Source: Chromobacterium haemolyticum (lineage in GTDB: Bacteria > Pseudomonadota > Gammaproteobacteria > Burkholderiales > Chromobacteriaceae). From it: DNA of 36,125 bases. Both the position numbers and the translations under genes were made by a program. A model generated the notes under the pieces. That model worked only from the letters and a program-made list of their open reading frames with translations. It was not told where the DNA came from and ran no database searches. Within the stretch, counting starts at the first letter, position 1. Each line of letters begins with the position of its first letter. The DNA is taken from assembly GCF_002081825.1 (NCBI RefSeq), contig NZ_MUKU01000048.1, positions 1 through 36,125 of the forward strand, in the 5' to 3' direction. Positions 1 through 8,853 of the stretch are shown piece by piece.

Positions 1-237
1 GAGGCTCAGAGCCAATTGCTGCACGACCTGCCATAGCGGCAAGTTGCGAAAGAGGGCCAAGCCAATGACCAACCAGACGGCATGCTCAGCAGGAAGTTTG
101 CGGCGCCGAATGGAGGCTTTGCCGGTAACGGCGAGTGCTTGCTCGATCCAGGCAGGGTCAATCAATGCGGCCAATGTCTCTAGCCGAGAAGGGGCGTGTG
201 GCAGCGTGTCATGTAAGGCGCGTTGTAGTAGGCTCAT
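1..237 (-). CDS. IS4-family transposase, N-terminal 79 residues (partial)
   Basis: Reading the minus strand from the ATG at 237 gives an open frame to the window edge. It contains DPAWIEQALAVTGKASIRRR followed by KLPAEHAVWLVIGLALFR, the N-terminal domain typical of IS4-group DDE transposases. The catalytic DDE residues would lie beyond position 1 and cannot be checked, so it is unknown whether the element is intact. A terminator-like hairpin sits between the inverted repeat and this start. The family call rests on the pattern of the N-terminal domain plus the matching terminal repeat. Confidence 0.85.
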   Translation of the reverse strand, partial: MSLLQRALHDTLPHAPSRLETLAALIDPAWIEQALAVTGKASIRRRKLPAEHAVWLVIGLALFRNLPLWQVVQQLALSL

Positions 238-243
238 GCAGCG

Positions 244-276
244 AAAAAGGGAACATGATGAACATGTCCCCTTTTT
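244..276. terminator. Terminator-like hairpin in the transposase leader
   Basis: An AAAAAGGG arm, a short CATG-rich middle and a CCCTTTTT arm form a nearly perfect palindrome about 8 bp upstream of the transposase ATG. The A and T tracts make it look like a factor-independent terminator in both directions. It could block transcription entering the element from outside. Confidence 0.5.
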
Positions 277-367
277 ACTGGATTTACATCCGCAAGTCTT
301 AACTGACTGGCATTACCCGTTGTGGGGGCTTTTGCTTGCGCGGGCAAGGCCGCCAGGAACAAGCGGT

Positions 368-1072
368 TTACGATCTCGCCGGAATCGTCAGTCCGCGTTG
401 CACCGCCGGCCGCGCCAGGAAGGCGTCCAACACCCGCGTCACCTGCGGGAAGTCCTCAATCGACACCAGCTCGCCGGCATCGTAAAAACCAATCAAGTTG
501 CGCACCCAGGGGAAGATGGCGATGTCGGCGATGCCGTACTCGTCCCCCATCACCCACTGGCGGCCGCTCAAGCGTTGATCCAGCACCGCCAACAGGCGGC
601 GCGACTCGTTCGCATAGCGGTCGCGCGGGCGTTTGTCTTCGTAGTCCTTGCCGGCGAACTTGTGGAAAAAGCCCACCTGGCCAAACATCGGGCCAATGCC
701 GCCCATCTGGAACATCAGCCACTGTATGGCCTCGTAGCGCGCGGCGGGATCGGCGGGCAGCAATTGGCCGCTCTTCTCAGCCAGATACAACAGGATGACC
801 CCGGATTCGAACAAGGCCAGCGGCTTGCCGCCCGGGCCGGCCGGATCAAGGATGGCGGGAATCTTGTTATTGGGGTTCAGCGACAAGAATTCAGGCGACA
901 ACTGATCGTTGCTGTCGAAGCTGACCAGGTGCGCCTCGTACGGCAGGCCGGTCTCTTCCAGCATGATGGACGCCTTGACGCCGTTGGGCGTGGTCAGCGA
1001 GTACAGCTGGATGCGCTCTGGATATTTTGCAGGCCATTTTCGGGTGATGGGAAAGGCGGATAAATCGCTCAT
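368..1072 (-). CDS. Glutathione S-transferase, YfcG/YghU-like (Nu class)
   Basis: This is a 234-residue soluble cytoplasmic protein with an N-terminal thioredoxin fold and a C-terminal helical domain. The Thr-Pro-Asn-Gly motif at residues 28-31 is the usual active-site region of YfcG-type enzymes, which act as disulfide-bond reductases using two glutathiones. The NNKIP cis-proline motif at 68-72 and the ESGVILLYLAEK glutathione-binding helix at 89-100 are both present. The C-terminal part has the conserved GIADIAIFPW stretch. The protein is slightly longer at the N-terminus than E. coli YfcG (215 aa), as is common for YghU relatives. It stands alone on the minus strand next to the IS4 fragment. 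The natural substrate is not known. Assignment to the GST superfamily is secure; the subclass is inferred from motifs. Confidence 0.9.
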   Translation of the reverse strand: MSDLSAFPITRKWPAKYPERIQLYSLTTPNGVKASIMLEETGLPYEAHLVSFDSNDQLSPEFLSLNPNNKIPAILDPAGPGGKPLALFESGVILLYLAEKSGQLLPADPAARYEAIQWLMFQMGGIGPMFGQVGFFHKFAGKDYEDKRPRDRYANESRRLLAVLDQRLSGRQWVMGDEYGIADIAIFPWVRNLIGFYDAGELVSIEDFPQVTRVLDAFLARPAVQRGLTIPARS

Positions 1073-1342
1073 ACGCGCTCCATGAGTTGGCGGGAGGGTT
1101 GCGCGCCCATGATAAGCCCGGCCTTTGCATTTGTCTTAAATCCGCCGCCAATCAATGGCGAGATGTTATCGACGCCCTAGCTGGATACACTATTAATCCG
1201 TGCCTACGGCCAACGCCGCCCAGTAATAAGAAATTCATTCAAAAGTAAATTTTCCTTTCAAATCATGTGGAATGTATTAATTTAAAATGAGCTTGGCGTG
1301 CTCCAATGGCACTCCTGGATGGCAATGACAATGGAGGCTGCC

Positions 1343-2671
1343 ATGCCCTTATTTTCCGGAAAACTCAAAGAGCGGCTCAACGAGCTGACTGGCCAACTGG
1401 ACGGCCTGCGCGGCATGCTATCCGCCATCGACCGTTCCATGGCGATGATACAATTCACTCCCGACGGCATCGTCACCAACGCCAATGAAAACTTCCTGCG
1501 CACCATGGGCTACCGGCGAGAAGAAATCATCGGCAAGCATCACCGCATCTTCTGCGACAAGCACCATGTTTCCAGCCCCGCCTACGCCGAATTCTGGCAA
1601 AAGCTGAAGCGCGGCGAGCCAGTCAACGGCCGCTTCAGCCGCTTTGCGAAGAACGGCGAGGAAATATGGCTGGAAGCCAGCTACACCCCGGTACTGTCCA
1701 GCGACGGCCAGGTGTGCGGCGTGGTCAAGGTGGCGTCCGACATCTCCGAGCAAGTGCATAGAGAGCAAAACGATCAGGCCATCCGCCTGGCGATCAGCCG
1801 TTCCATGGCCCAGATCGAATTTGATCTGGATGGCAATATCCAGGACGCCAACGAAAACTTCCTCAATACCTTTGGCTATACGCTGGCCGAAATCCGCGGC
1901 AAGCATCACCGCATACTCTGCGACGCAGACTACGCCGCCAGCCCCGACTACGCGGAGTTCTGGCGCCAGCTGCGCCAAGGCAAGTTTTTCCAGGGCCAGT
2001 TCAAGCGCCTGAGCAAAAACGGGCAGACTATCTGGCTTGAGGCCACTTACAACCCGGTCTACGACCTCAACGGCAAGCCGGTGCGGGTGGTCAAGTTCGC
2101 CCAGGACATCAGTCGCAGGGTGCAACAATTGCAAGCCCAGGCGGAGAACGCCCAATCGGCGGTGGACGTCTCGGTCAATACCGAGCAACTGTCGGTCAAG
2201 GGCAGCGCGGTGTTGGAACAGGCCGCCAGCGAAATCACCAAGGTGGCGTCCAGCGTGGAAAGCTCCTCCATCATCATCACCAAGCTGGGCGACAGCTCCG
2301 GTCAGATCGGCACCATCATCAGCACCATCAGCGAGATCGCCGACCAGACCAATCTCTTGGCCTTGAACGCGGCGATTGAGGCCGCGCGCGCCGGCGAGAT
2401 GGGTCGCGGCTTCGCCGTGGTGGCGGACGAAGTGCGCAAGCTGGCCGAGCGCACCAGCCAATCCACCGGCGAGATCTCCGGCATCGTGCGCAGCATCCAG
2501 GAAGACTCCAAGTCCGCCATCACCTCCATGCAGCAGGTGCGCGGCCTGGCCGACACCAGCCTGCAGCTGTCCGAGCAGGCCCGCGATTCCATCGCCGAGA
2601 TCCGCGCCGGCGCCAAGGAAGTGGTGCAAGTGGTACGCGACGTGTCGGAACTCCTGCAACAACGCGCTTAA
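1343..2671 (+). CDS. Soluble methyl-accepting chemotaxis protein with two PAS domains (BdlA-like)
   Basis: The protein has 442 residues. The start at 1343 is chosen over upstream in-frame ATGs because GGAGG lies at 1333-1337 with good spacing and because the family begins here. Two similar PAS domains follow, at about 33-135 and 155-260. Each has the pattern ANENFL...GYxxxEIxGKHHRIxCD and ends in a PAC-type VxDIS segment. The MCP signalling hairpin is near 331-370, with the [20 protein letters not shown] core. No membrane segment is present, so it should be cytoplasmic. Pseudomonas BdlA (about 417 aa), which is needed for nutrient- and NO-induced biofilm dispersal, has the same domain order. 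NnrS follows 85 bp downstream and a c-di-GMP phosphodiesterase gene lies beyond it, which fits a dispersal or redox-sensing role. The ligand or cofactor of the PAS domains cannot be read from sequence. Confidence 0.9.
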   Translation: MPLFSGKLKERLNELTGQLDGLRGMLSAIDRSMAMIQFTPDGIVTNANENFLRTMGYRREEIIGKHHRIFCDKHHVSSPAYAEFWQKLKRGEPVNGRFSRFAKNGEEIWLEASYTPVLSSDGQVCGVVKVASDISEQVHREQNDQAIRLAISRSMAQIEFDLDGNIQDANENFLNTFGYTLAEIRGKHHRILCDADYAASPDYAEFWRQLRQGKFFQGQFKRLSKNGQTIWLEATYNPVYDLNGKPVRVVKFAQDISRRVQQLQAQAENAQSAVDVSVNTEQLSVKGSAVLEQAASEITKVASSVESSSIIITKLGDSSGQIGTIISTISEIADQTNLLALNAAIEAARAGEMGRGFAVVADEVRKLAERTSQSTGEISGIVRSIQEDSKSAITSMQQVRGLADTSLQLSEQARDSIAEIRAGAKEVVQVVRDVSELLQQRA

Positions 2672-2684
2672 GCCCCGGAAAGCC

Positions 2685-2733
2685 TTGATCCAAATCATGT
2701 CCGCGCCGGCCCCGGCGCGGCGATACTGAGGTG
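2685..2733 (+). promoter_or_regulatory. FNR/DNR-type box and -10 ahead of nnrS
   Basis: TTGATCCAAATCAT at 2685-2698 matches the FNR consensus TTGAT-N4-ATCAA at 9 of 10 positions. A -10-like GATACT lies at 2722-2727 and predicts a start near 2733. The box centre would then be at about -41.5, the class II activation position. This is also where DNR/NnrR-type NO regulators bind, so which regulator acts is open. Confidence 0.65.
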
Positions 2734-2756
2734 CCCACCCCTTTTCCGAGTCCGCG

Positions 2757-3956
2757 ATGAAACACCCCCACCCCGCGGCGATGCTGGCTCAGGCGCCGCA
2801 TCGCGCCGCCTTCCTGCCCGGCATGCTGTTCGCCATTCTGCTGCTGGCAGCCTGGAGCGCCGAGCTGACTAGCCGCTTGCTCGGCGTCCACGCCGCGCTG
2901 GCGGTGCCCTCTTCGCTTGCCCACGGCTTCCTGATGCTGTTCGGTTTCTTCCCGCTGTTCATGACCGGCTTTCTATTCACCGCCGGCCCACGCTGGCTGG
3001 GCGTGGAGCCGCCCGGCCGCATCGTCTTCGTCGGCGTGCCGGCGCTGATGGTCGGCGGGCTGCTGCTGTGGCTGGCCGGACTATGGCTGGGCATCGCCTG
3101 GACGCTGACCGGCCACGCGCTGTACACCCTGGGTTTCAGCGGGCTAACGCTGACTTTCGCCTGCCTGCTGCTGGCTAGCCCGCAGCCGGACCGCCGTCAC
3201 GCCTGCGCGGTGCTGGCCGCCCTGCTCTGCGGCGTGCTGGCGCTGCTGGCCGGCACTTACTGGCTGATCTTTCAGGATGGCCAAGCCTGGCTGTGGATGC
3301 GCAACCTTGCCTTGTGGGGCTTTCTATTGCCCGTGTTCCTGACCGTCTGCCACCGCATGCTGCCGTTCTTCTCAGCCAACGCGCTGCCCCAGTATCAGCC
3401 CTGGCGGCCGGGCTGGCTGCTGGCCGCCATGCTAACCGGCTCGCTGGGCCATGGCCTGCTGGACGGTTTCAGCCTGCCCAGTTGGCCGCTGGACGCGGCG
3501 CTGGCCATACTGTTCGCCTATGTCAGCTGGCGCTGGCGGCTGGCGGCCGCGCTGCGGGTGCGGCTGCTGGGCATGCTGCACCTGGCTTTCGCCTGGCTGC
3601 CAATCGGTTTCGGCCTGTACGCGCTCAACGGCTGGCTGGCTTCCCCGCGTCTGGCGCTGGCGGCGCTGCACGCCGTCACCGTAGGCTTCTTCCTGACCAT
3701 GATGATCGCCTTTGTGTCGCGAGTGACGCTGGGTCACTCCGGCCAGCCTTTGCAAGCCGGCCCCGGCTTGTGGCGACTCTACCTGGCCGCACACTGGCTG
3801 GCGCTGACTCGGGTAGCCACGGAAATGCTGCCCGGCGTCTGGTCCGGCTGGCTGTACGGCGCGGCGGCCATAGGCTGGCTGTTGACGCTGGCGGCCTGGG
3901 GCCGCGCTTTCATGCCCAGCTACTGGCGACGGCGAGCCGACGGCAAACCGGGTTGA
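2757..3956 (+). CDS. nnrS: NnrS family haem/copper membrane protein
   Basis: The protein has 399 residues and about twelve hydrophobic segments spread along its whole length, as in NnrS. The family signature HGFLMLFGFFPLFMTGFLFT lies near residues 61-80, and a VTLGHSG motif with conserved histidine lies at about 322-328. Scattered histidines inside membrane segments match the haem- and copper-binding character reported for the family. NnrS proteins are linked to nitric oxide and nitrosative stress and are commonly controlled by FNR/NNR-type regulators. The site upstream at 2685 fits this. No denitrification genes flank it here. The ribosome-binding site is weak, and the ATG at 2781 is a possible alternative start. 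Its exact biochemical role remains unsettled in the literature. Confidence 0.9.
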   Translation: MKHPHPAAMLAQAPHRAAFLPGMLFAILLLAAWSAELTSRLLGVHAALAVPSSLAHGFLMLFGFFPLFMTGFLFTAGPRWLGVEPPGRIVFVGVPALMVGGLLLWLAGLWLGIAWTLTGHALYTLGFSGLTLTFACLLLASPQPDRRHACAVLAALLCGVLALLAGTYWLIFQDGQAWLWMRNLALWGFLLPVFLTVCHRMLPFFSANALPQYQPWRPGWLLAAMLTGSLGHGLLDGFSLPSWPLDAALAILFAYVSWRWRLAAALRVRLLGMLHLAFAWLPIGFGLYALNGWLASPRLALAALHAVTVGFFLTMMIAFVSRVTLGHSGQPLQAGPGLWRLYLAAHWLALTRVATEMLPGVWSGWLYGAAAIGWLLTLAAWGRAFMPSYWRRRADGKPG

Positions 3957-3965
3957 TCCTCTGAA

Positions 3966-5171
3966 CTAGCCTTGTCCGCGCCGACGCAAATACTCCGGCA
4001 CTTCATCGGCCGGCATCGGCCAGCCCAGCAGATAGCCTTGTACATAATCCACTCCCAGGCGCAGCATCAACTGCAAATCCGTCTCTTCTCCGATGCCTTC
4101 CGCCACAACTTGGATATTGCGATCCTTGGCCAGCCGGATGGTGGACTCGAGGATCTCTCTCGCCACGCTATCGCCGGCGGCGCCGGCCACCAGCGCGCGG
4201 TCTATCTTGATTGCGCTTACCGGCAGCTCGCGCAGGTATTCCAAACCGTTGTAACCGCAGCCCACATCGTCCAAGGAGACGCGAAAACCGGCCATGCGCA
4301 GCCGTATCACGTTTTCCAGCGCCTGATAAATGTTTTTGAGCCGCTGGGTTTCAGTCAACTCCAGCGTCAGCAGGGCCGGGGCCATGCCCAACTCTTCCGC
4401 CGCTTCAGCCAGGCTGGACGGTAGTTCAGGGTTACAAAACTGGCTGGCGGTGAGGTTGATCGAGACCCTCAAACCGGACAAGGCCACTTGTCCGCTCCAA
4501 CGGCGATAATCCTCCGCCGCGGAGCGGAAGATGGAGAAGAACAAGTCCTCGTCCAGGCCGTAATGCTCGAGGCCGGGCAAAAACGCAGACGGCTCCAGCA
4601 AGCCCAACTCGGGATGATGCCAGCGCGCCAGCGCCTCCACCCCCATCACTCTCAACAAACCCGGATCCGCCTGCGGCTGATACCAGGGCAGGATTTCTCC
4701 ACGCCGCAGCGCCCGCTCCAACTCCTGCCGGTCAAACCCCGACGTAGCGCCATCCCACGCCGGCCGCCGCGCAACCGTCTGCCACAACTTGCATAACTGT
4801 TCCATGGACAAAGGCGTGTTCAAGCTGCCTATCACCGGCAGATTGTGAAACGCCGCCACGCGATAAGCGCCCATCAACATGTCCTTGGACAGCGAACTGT
4901 TGAACACGATGGGCGGCACCGCTTGCAAGCCGGCCAGATGGCGCAACAGCAGGATGCCGTCCATTCCCGGCATGTTGAGATCGCTAATCATCAAATCATA
5001 GCGATGCCGCTTGAGCTGTTCGAGCGCGCCAGCGCCGTCGCGCGCCTCATCGATGCGCTCGATTCCCACTTGGCGCAAAGCCTGGCTCAGGGCGCAGCGC
5101 TGCACATCATGATCGTCCACGATCAAGACCCGCATCGGCGCCGGGCCGGGTTTGGAGATTATAGATTCCAT
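3966..5171 (-). CDS. Response regulator with receiver and EAL domains (c-di-GMP phosphodiesterase)
   Basis: The protein has 401 residues and is organised like RocR and VieA. An N-terminal receiver domain (about 13-135) has the acidic pair D19-D20 and phospho-acceptor Asp64 in ISDLNMPGMDG. An EAL domain follows (about 150-395), with EAL at 179-181, the Asn of INLTAS near 239, ELTE at 271-274, Asp301-Asp302, Lys322 and Glu358 in AEGIGEE. All metal and catalytic positions I can check are kept, so hydrolysis of cyclic di-GMP to pGpG is likely. The loop after the Asp pair reads DVGCGYNG rather than the common DFGTGYSS. In RocR this loop couples dimerisation to activity, so regulation may differ. 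No partner kinase lies beside it. It converges on nnrS, with 9 bp between the stop codons. Met13 is an alternative start. Confidence 0.9.
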   Translation of the reverse strand: MESIISKPGPAPMRVLIVDDHDVQRCALSQALRQVGIERIDEARDGAGALEQLKRHRYDLMISDLNMPGMDGILLLRHLAGLQAVPPIVFNSSLSKDMLMGAYRVAAFHNLPVIGSLNTPLSMEQLCKLWQTVARRPAWDGATSGFDRQELERALRRGEILPWYQPQADPGLLRVMGVEALARWHHPELGLLEPSAFLPGLEHYGLDEDLFFSIFRSAAEDYRRWSGQVALSGLRVSINLTASQFCNPELPSSLAEAAEELGMAPALLTLELTETQRLKNIYQALENVIRLRMAGFRVSLDDVGCGYNGLEYLRELPVSAIKIDRALVAGAAGDSVAREILESTIRLAKDRNIQVVAEGIGEETDLQLMLRLGVDYVQGYLLGWPMPADEVPEYLRRRGQG

Positions 5172-5510
5172 GGCATGTTCTCTGTCCCAGTTGGAGCGCT
5201 ATTCTCCTCAGCCGGCTCAAACGAAAGAAATAGGAAGATGCTGAATTTGCCTGGAAATTTTCAGCCATGGATTTTTACTTTTACCAAAAACGCATCAAAC
5301 TTTGCCGCATGGCGCTGCGCTTTTGTTCTATATCTCCATTGGGAGCCGCCAAGGCGAAACTTCATCTCAATCAATCAAATAGCGCGGCAAACAACAAACT
5401 TTGCCCGGATTGACCCGAATTGAATGATCGCCACCGGCGCCGCCGGCGGACCGCCGCGCCGATCCGCCTCCCGCGTCGTTTTCCGACAACGTCAAGCAGG
5501 AGGTCCGGCA
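5172..5510. other. Divergent intergenic region between the EAL and Aer-like genes
   Basis: About 340 bp hold the promoters of two divergent signalling genes. The stretch is AT-richer than the genes on either side. I looked for FliA (sigma-28) and FNR sites and found no convincing match. AGGAGG at 5498-5503 is the ribosome-binding site of the plus-strand gene. Nothing else is recognisable. Confidence 0.4.
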
Positions 5511-7097
5511 ATGAGAAGCAATCTTCCCGTGGATGGCACCGAGGTGTTCTTGTTGCCTCACCGCCCCATCGTCACCAAGACCGATCTAAAGGGCCAGATC
5601 ACTTACGCCAATCGCGCCTTCATCGACATTAGCGGTTTCAGCGAAGAAGAGCTGATTGGGCAGCCGCACAATATCGTGCGCCACCCGGACATGCCGCAAG
5701 CCGCCTTCGACGACCTATGGACCACCATCAAGTCGGGCCGCCCATGGAAGGGGCTGGTCAAGAATCGCACGAAGCAAGGGCATTTCTACTGGGTGGAAGC
5801 CTACGTCACGCCGATCTGCGAAGGCGGCCGGCCGGTGGGTTATATGTCGGTGCGCAGCGCGCCGTCCAAACAGCAGACCACCGACGCAGAACAGCTTTAC
5901 GCCAGTGTCCGCGAGCGCCACCAAGCGTTTCCGGAAACCCGCCACGCCGCCCCGCCGGCAACGGCCTGGCTTTTGCTGTGCGCGCAATTGCCCGCCGCGG
6001 CGCTAATCCTGAGCGGCGCGGCTAGCGACGGCCTCTTGCGCCTGACGCTGCTGGCGCTGGCGGCGACATGGGCCTTGGCCGCCTCTTATCTGGCCGGGCT
6101 TTGGCTGGCGCGACCGATAGACGCGGCGCGGCGCGCGTTGATGCGGCTGGCCGAGGGCGACTTCAGCGCCCAGATACCGGCCTCCGGCTCGCGCGAACCC
6201 CGCGCGGTGCTGGAAGAGATGGAAACCCTGCGCATCCATTTGCGCGCCATTCTCGCCGATGTCGTCGCCGGTGCGGAAGACGTCAGCGAGGCCGCCACCG
6301 CCACCCACGCCGAAGCCGAATCGTTGAACGTCCGCGGCGAAACCACCTTGGAAGGCATCACCCGGGTGGCCGCCGCCTTGCAGCAGCTGTCCGTGTCGGT
6401 AAACGAAATTTCGCAGTCCACCCGCACCGGAGCCGAGTTCGCCGACCAGGCGACCGAACTGGCCAGCCAGGGCGAAGCCCAGATGAGCGACACCCGTCAG
6501 GCGGCTCAGGCCGTGGTCAGCGAGGTGTCCTGCACCCGCGACATCATCATCAAGCTGGAGCAATCGGTGGAGTCGATCAACACCGTCACCGGCGTGATCA
6601 AGGACATCGCCAACCAGACCAATCTATTGGCCTTGAACGCGGCGATAGAAGCGGCCCGCGCCGGCGAACAAGGCCGCGGTTTCGCCGTGGTGGCCGACGA
6701 AGTGCGCAAACTGGCGGAACGCACCGCCGGCAACACGCTGGAGATAGAGCAATCGGTGTCCTTCCTGCGCGAACGCTCCCAGGAGGCGCTGGAGGAAGTG
6801 AAGGCCGCGGTAAACAAAGTCCATACCGCGGAGGAAACCATACAAGCCGCCGCCCAGGGGCTGGAAGCAATCCGCAACGCCAACGAGAAAGTGGCGGAAT
6901 CGTCCTCCAGCGTCGCCAATATGCTGCAACAGCAATCATCCGCCTCCACCGAGGTGGCTCAGAGCATGGAAACCATGAGCACGCTGACCGAACAGAACAG
7001 CCACAGCATCGCCGCCACCCTGCAAGTGGCGCAGAAGCTGCACACCACCGCCAGCGATCTGCGCCGCCTGGTCAGCCAATTCGAAAAACATATGTGA
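5511..7097 (+). CDS. Aer-like chemoreceptor (PAS, membrane anchor, HAMP, MCP signal domain)
   Basis: The protein has 528 residues. The start at 5511 is chosen because a perfect AGGAGG lies 7 bp upstream and the family's N-terminus begins here. A PAS domain (about 15-110) contains [20 protein letters not shown] and the NIVRHPDMP motif typical of Aer-type PAS domains, which bind FAD and report redox state. Two hydrophobic segments at about 152-170 and 176-199 form a hairpin anchor with almost no periplasmic loop. A HAMP region follows, then an MCP signalling domain with its conserved tip at about 366-405. This is the layout of energy- and aerotaxis receptors. FAD binding is inferred from the family. 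The gene is monocistronic, divergent from the EAL gene and followed by a long non-coding stretch. Confidence 0.9.
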   Translation: MRSNLPVDGTEVFLLPHRPIVTKTDLKGQITYANRAFIDISGFSEEELIGQPHNIVRHPDMPQAAFDDLWTTIKSGRPWKGLVKNRTKQGHFYWVEAYVTPICEGGRPVGYMSVRSAPSKQQTTDAEQLYASVRERHQAFPETRHAAPPATAWLLLCAQLPAAALILSGAASDGLLRLTLLALAATWALAASYLAGLWLARPIDAARRALMRLAEGDFSAQIPASGSREPRAVLEEMETLRIHLRAILADVVAGAEDVSEAATATHAEAESLNVRGETTLEGITRVAAALQQLSVSVNEISQSTRTGAEFADQATELASQGEAQMSDTRQAAQAVVSEVSCTRDIIIKLEQSVESINTVTGVIKDIANQTNLLALNAAIEAARAGEQGRGFAVVADEVRKLAERTAGNTLEIEQSVSFLRERSQEALEEVKAAVNKVHTAEETIQAAAQGLEAIRNANEKVAESSSSVANMLQQQSSASTEVAQSMETMSTLTEQNSHSIAATLQVAQKLHTTASDLRRLVSQFEKHM

Positions 7098-7577
7098 TCC
7101 GCATTAGTCATGCGACCACATGGCATGTTTGCGGAAATTTCCCATGCAAACGAGTTTTATTACACAAACTGTGAAAAATTACGGAACTACTTGATACCCA
7201 TTCTTTCATAACCGTTATTCGTCGCGACTCTACTGCACTGCACCATGACACCCGTCGCGACGAAGACGGCGCTGGCAGGCGGCTCACGCCGCCCGCCCGC
7301 GCTCCCTAAGAACCTGTTTACTATCTGCTGCGCATCGGCGATACAGCGTTGAAGCACGGCAGACATTGAACAGGTTCTAAACCGTAGTCCAAACAAAACA
7401 AGGAGGTGATCGTCCAGTAAAACCGCGCCCAACGCGACGCACCGCCGCTAGAGCGGCGTCGAGTCCGGCGCCGGAACCGCCCGGCCACAAGCCCGGCCTT
7501 CCATTCAGGACCGCACACATGATCCAGCCCAAGCCGCAACACGGCCTCCGGACAAAGATCAGCGGTTCTCAGATGCA
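7098..7577. other. Long non-coding stretch containing a 68-bp MITE
   Basis: About 480 bp separate the Aer-like gene from the riboswitch. They hold a GC-rich hairpin at about 7276-7300 that may terminate the receptor transcript, the 68-bp inverted-repeat element at 7310-7377, a purine-rich AAGGAGGTGAT at about 7399-7409, and a small GCCGCTAGAGCGGC hairpin at about 7443-7456. Short open frames here have no recognisable product. The AAGGAGGTGAT is a perfect Shine-Dalgarno sequence, but I see no credible coding frame after it. Confidence 0.4.
7310..7377. repeat. 68-bp inverted-repeat element (MITE), flanked by TAA duplications
   Basis: It starts GAACCTGTTTACTATCT and ends GACATTGAACAGGTTC, so the outermost GAACCTGTT is exactly mirrored by AACAGGTTC. 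The trinucleotide TAA flanks it on both sides (7307-7309 and 7378-7380). It is the shortest member of the family in this window and shares its left end with the fragment at 33955. No coding capacity. Confidence 0.75.
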
Positions 7578-7737
7578 GTGTCTCGTTCGGCGAGGCTCCT
7601 ATGCAAACACAGGTCACTGATCTGACGACGTCGAGAGACGCCCAAGGTTAGGACAGGCTTTATCGGATTAAGGTATAGCCCAAAGTGACTTCCCGCATGC
7701 AGTCGGGATACGTTGCATAGTGCCAAAACTTAGACGC
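7578..7737 (+). ncRNA. M-box (ykoK-type) Mg2+-sensing riboswitch
   Basis: The 5' leader of the MgtE gene carries conserved M-box blocks in the right order: GCGAGGCTCCTATG at 7590-7603, an ACACAGGTCACTGA block, GTCGAGAGACGCC, a GATTAAGG block, and GCATAGTGCCAAAACTTAGA before the closing strand. A terminal stem can form between GTGTCT (7578-7583) and AGACGC (7732-7737). M-boxes sense Mg2+ directly and usually reduce expression when Mg2+ is plentiful. The position before a magnesium transporter supports the call. The expression platform lies between 7738 and the ATG at 7831; I could not tell termination from translation control. Confidence 0.85.
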
Positions 7738-7830
7738 GGAGATAGCTTTTCTGCACTCTCTCTTCTGGTTTACGCCCCCATTGCGACAACTGTTTGTGGT
7801 TATAAAACAGCTAACGGGGAATACCTCAAA

Positions 7831-8853
7831 ATGTCTTTTGCAAGCATCACTCTGCCTACCGCTCAGGCAAACGAAGTCAATCTGAAAGAAACCGTCGCCT
7901 CCTACATGAGCGACTCGCTGATCACCCTCAGCCGCGACATGAAAGTCAGCGAAGCTCGCGAGCACATGCTCAAACAGCTGCGCGACGAAGACATTCCCGC
8001 CCAGATTTTCGTCATCGACGGCAGTCGTTTTCTGCATGGTCAACTCTCGGTCAAGCGCCTGCTGACCGAAACGGACCTGACTCTGCCGGTTTCCGCGCTG
8101 ATGGGCCCCACCTCCTTTGTCGTCGAGCCTAACCAACAGCGCCGCGACATCGTGCCGGAACTGATAGACAAGGGCGTGGATCTCGCGCCGGTTGTCAGCG
8201 GCGGCAAACTGCTGGGCGCCCTGTACGAAAAGGAAATCGCCGCGCTGATCCGCGACGAAGGCACCGACGACGCTCAACGCCAGGGCGCCAGCCTGCCGCT
8301 GGAAACTTCCTACCTGGAAAGCTCCCCGTGGAGCTTGTGGAAAAAACGCCTGCCCTGGCTGCTGCTGCTGTTCTTCGCGGAAGCCTACACCAGCACCATT
8401 CTGCAAGTGTTTGAAGAGCAGCTGGAAGCCGCCATCGCGCTGGCCTTCTTCATCCCGCTGCTGATCGGCACCGGCGGCAACAGCGGCACCCAGATCACCT
8501 CCACCCTGGTGCGAGCGATGGCGATGGGCGAAGTCAGCCTCCGCAACATCGGCACGGTATTGCGCAAAGAGGTGACCACGTCCTTCATGATTGCGCTGGC
8601 CATCGGCGTCGTGGCCTGGATACGGGCCTGGATGCTAGGCGTGGGCGACGAAGTGGCCTTGGTGGTGTGTCTGACGCTGATCGCCATCACCATCTGGAGC
8701 GCCATCGTCTCCTCCATTATTCCGATGTTGCTGAAGAAAATGCGCATCGACCCGGCCGTGGTGTCGGCGCCTTTCATCGCCACCTTCATCGACGGCACCG
8801 GTCTGGTGATTTACTTCAACATCGCCATGCTGGTGATTACCGACCTGGCCTAA
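7831..8853 (+). CDS. mgtE: MgtE family magnesium transporter (short form)
   Basis: The protein has 340 residues. The start at 7831 (MSFASITLP) places the riboswitch entirely upstream; the longer frame would run through the riboswitch RNA. The N-terminal part (about 20-150) has two CBS-like repeats, seen in VASYMSDSLITLS and PVSALMGPTSFVVE. The C-terminal MgtE membrane domain has about five helices, with IGTGGNSGTQITSTLVRAMA as the pore-region signature and a conserved acidic FIDGTGLVIYF near the end. Typical MgtE proteins have about 450 residues and an extra N-terminal MgtE_N domain that helps gate the channel. That domain is missing here, so gating may rest on the CBS domains alone. Substrate Mg2+ is supported by the family and by the M-box leader. 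Confidence 0.92.
   Translation: MSFASITLPTAQANEVNLKETVASYMSDSLITLSRDMKVSEAREHMLKQLRDEDIPAQIFVIDGSRFLHGQLSVKRLLTETDLTLPVSALMGPTSFVVEPNQQRRDIVPELIDKGVDLAPVVSGGKLLGALYEKEIAALIRDEGTDDAQRQGASLPLETSYLESSPWSLWKKRLPWLLLLFFAEAYTSTILQVFEEQLEAAIALAFFIPLLIGTGGNSGTQITSTLVRAMAMGEVSLRNIGTVLRKEVTTSFMIALAIGVVAWIRAWMLGVGDEVALVVCLTLIAITIWSAIVSSIIPMLLKKMRIDPAVVSAPFIATFIDGTGLVIYFNIAMLVITDLA

Larger units (their letters stand above)
1..315 (-). mobile_element. IS4-group insertion sequence, terminal part (cut by the window edge)
   Basis: The outer end is placed at about 315. Read on the minus strand, the sequence inward from there begins TAATGCCAGTCAGTTAAG, which closely resembles the terminal inverted repeat of E. 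coli IS4 (TAATGCCGATCAGTTAAG, from memory). A transposase start follows at 237. The other end and the target duplication lie outside the window or cannot be paired here. The bases just outside, from 316, would be one copy of the expected 11-13 bp target duplication. Confidence 0.75.

Noticed and set aside
7187-7617. Small open frames between the Aer-like gene and the riboswitch
   Set aside because: They overlap a MITE and the riboswitch, have no domain and show no usable start signal apart from an isolated AAGGAGGTGAT without a credible frame.
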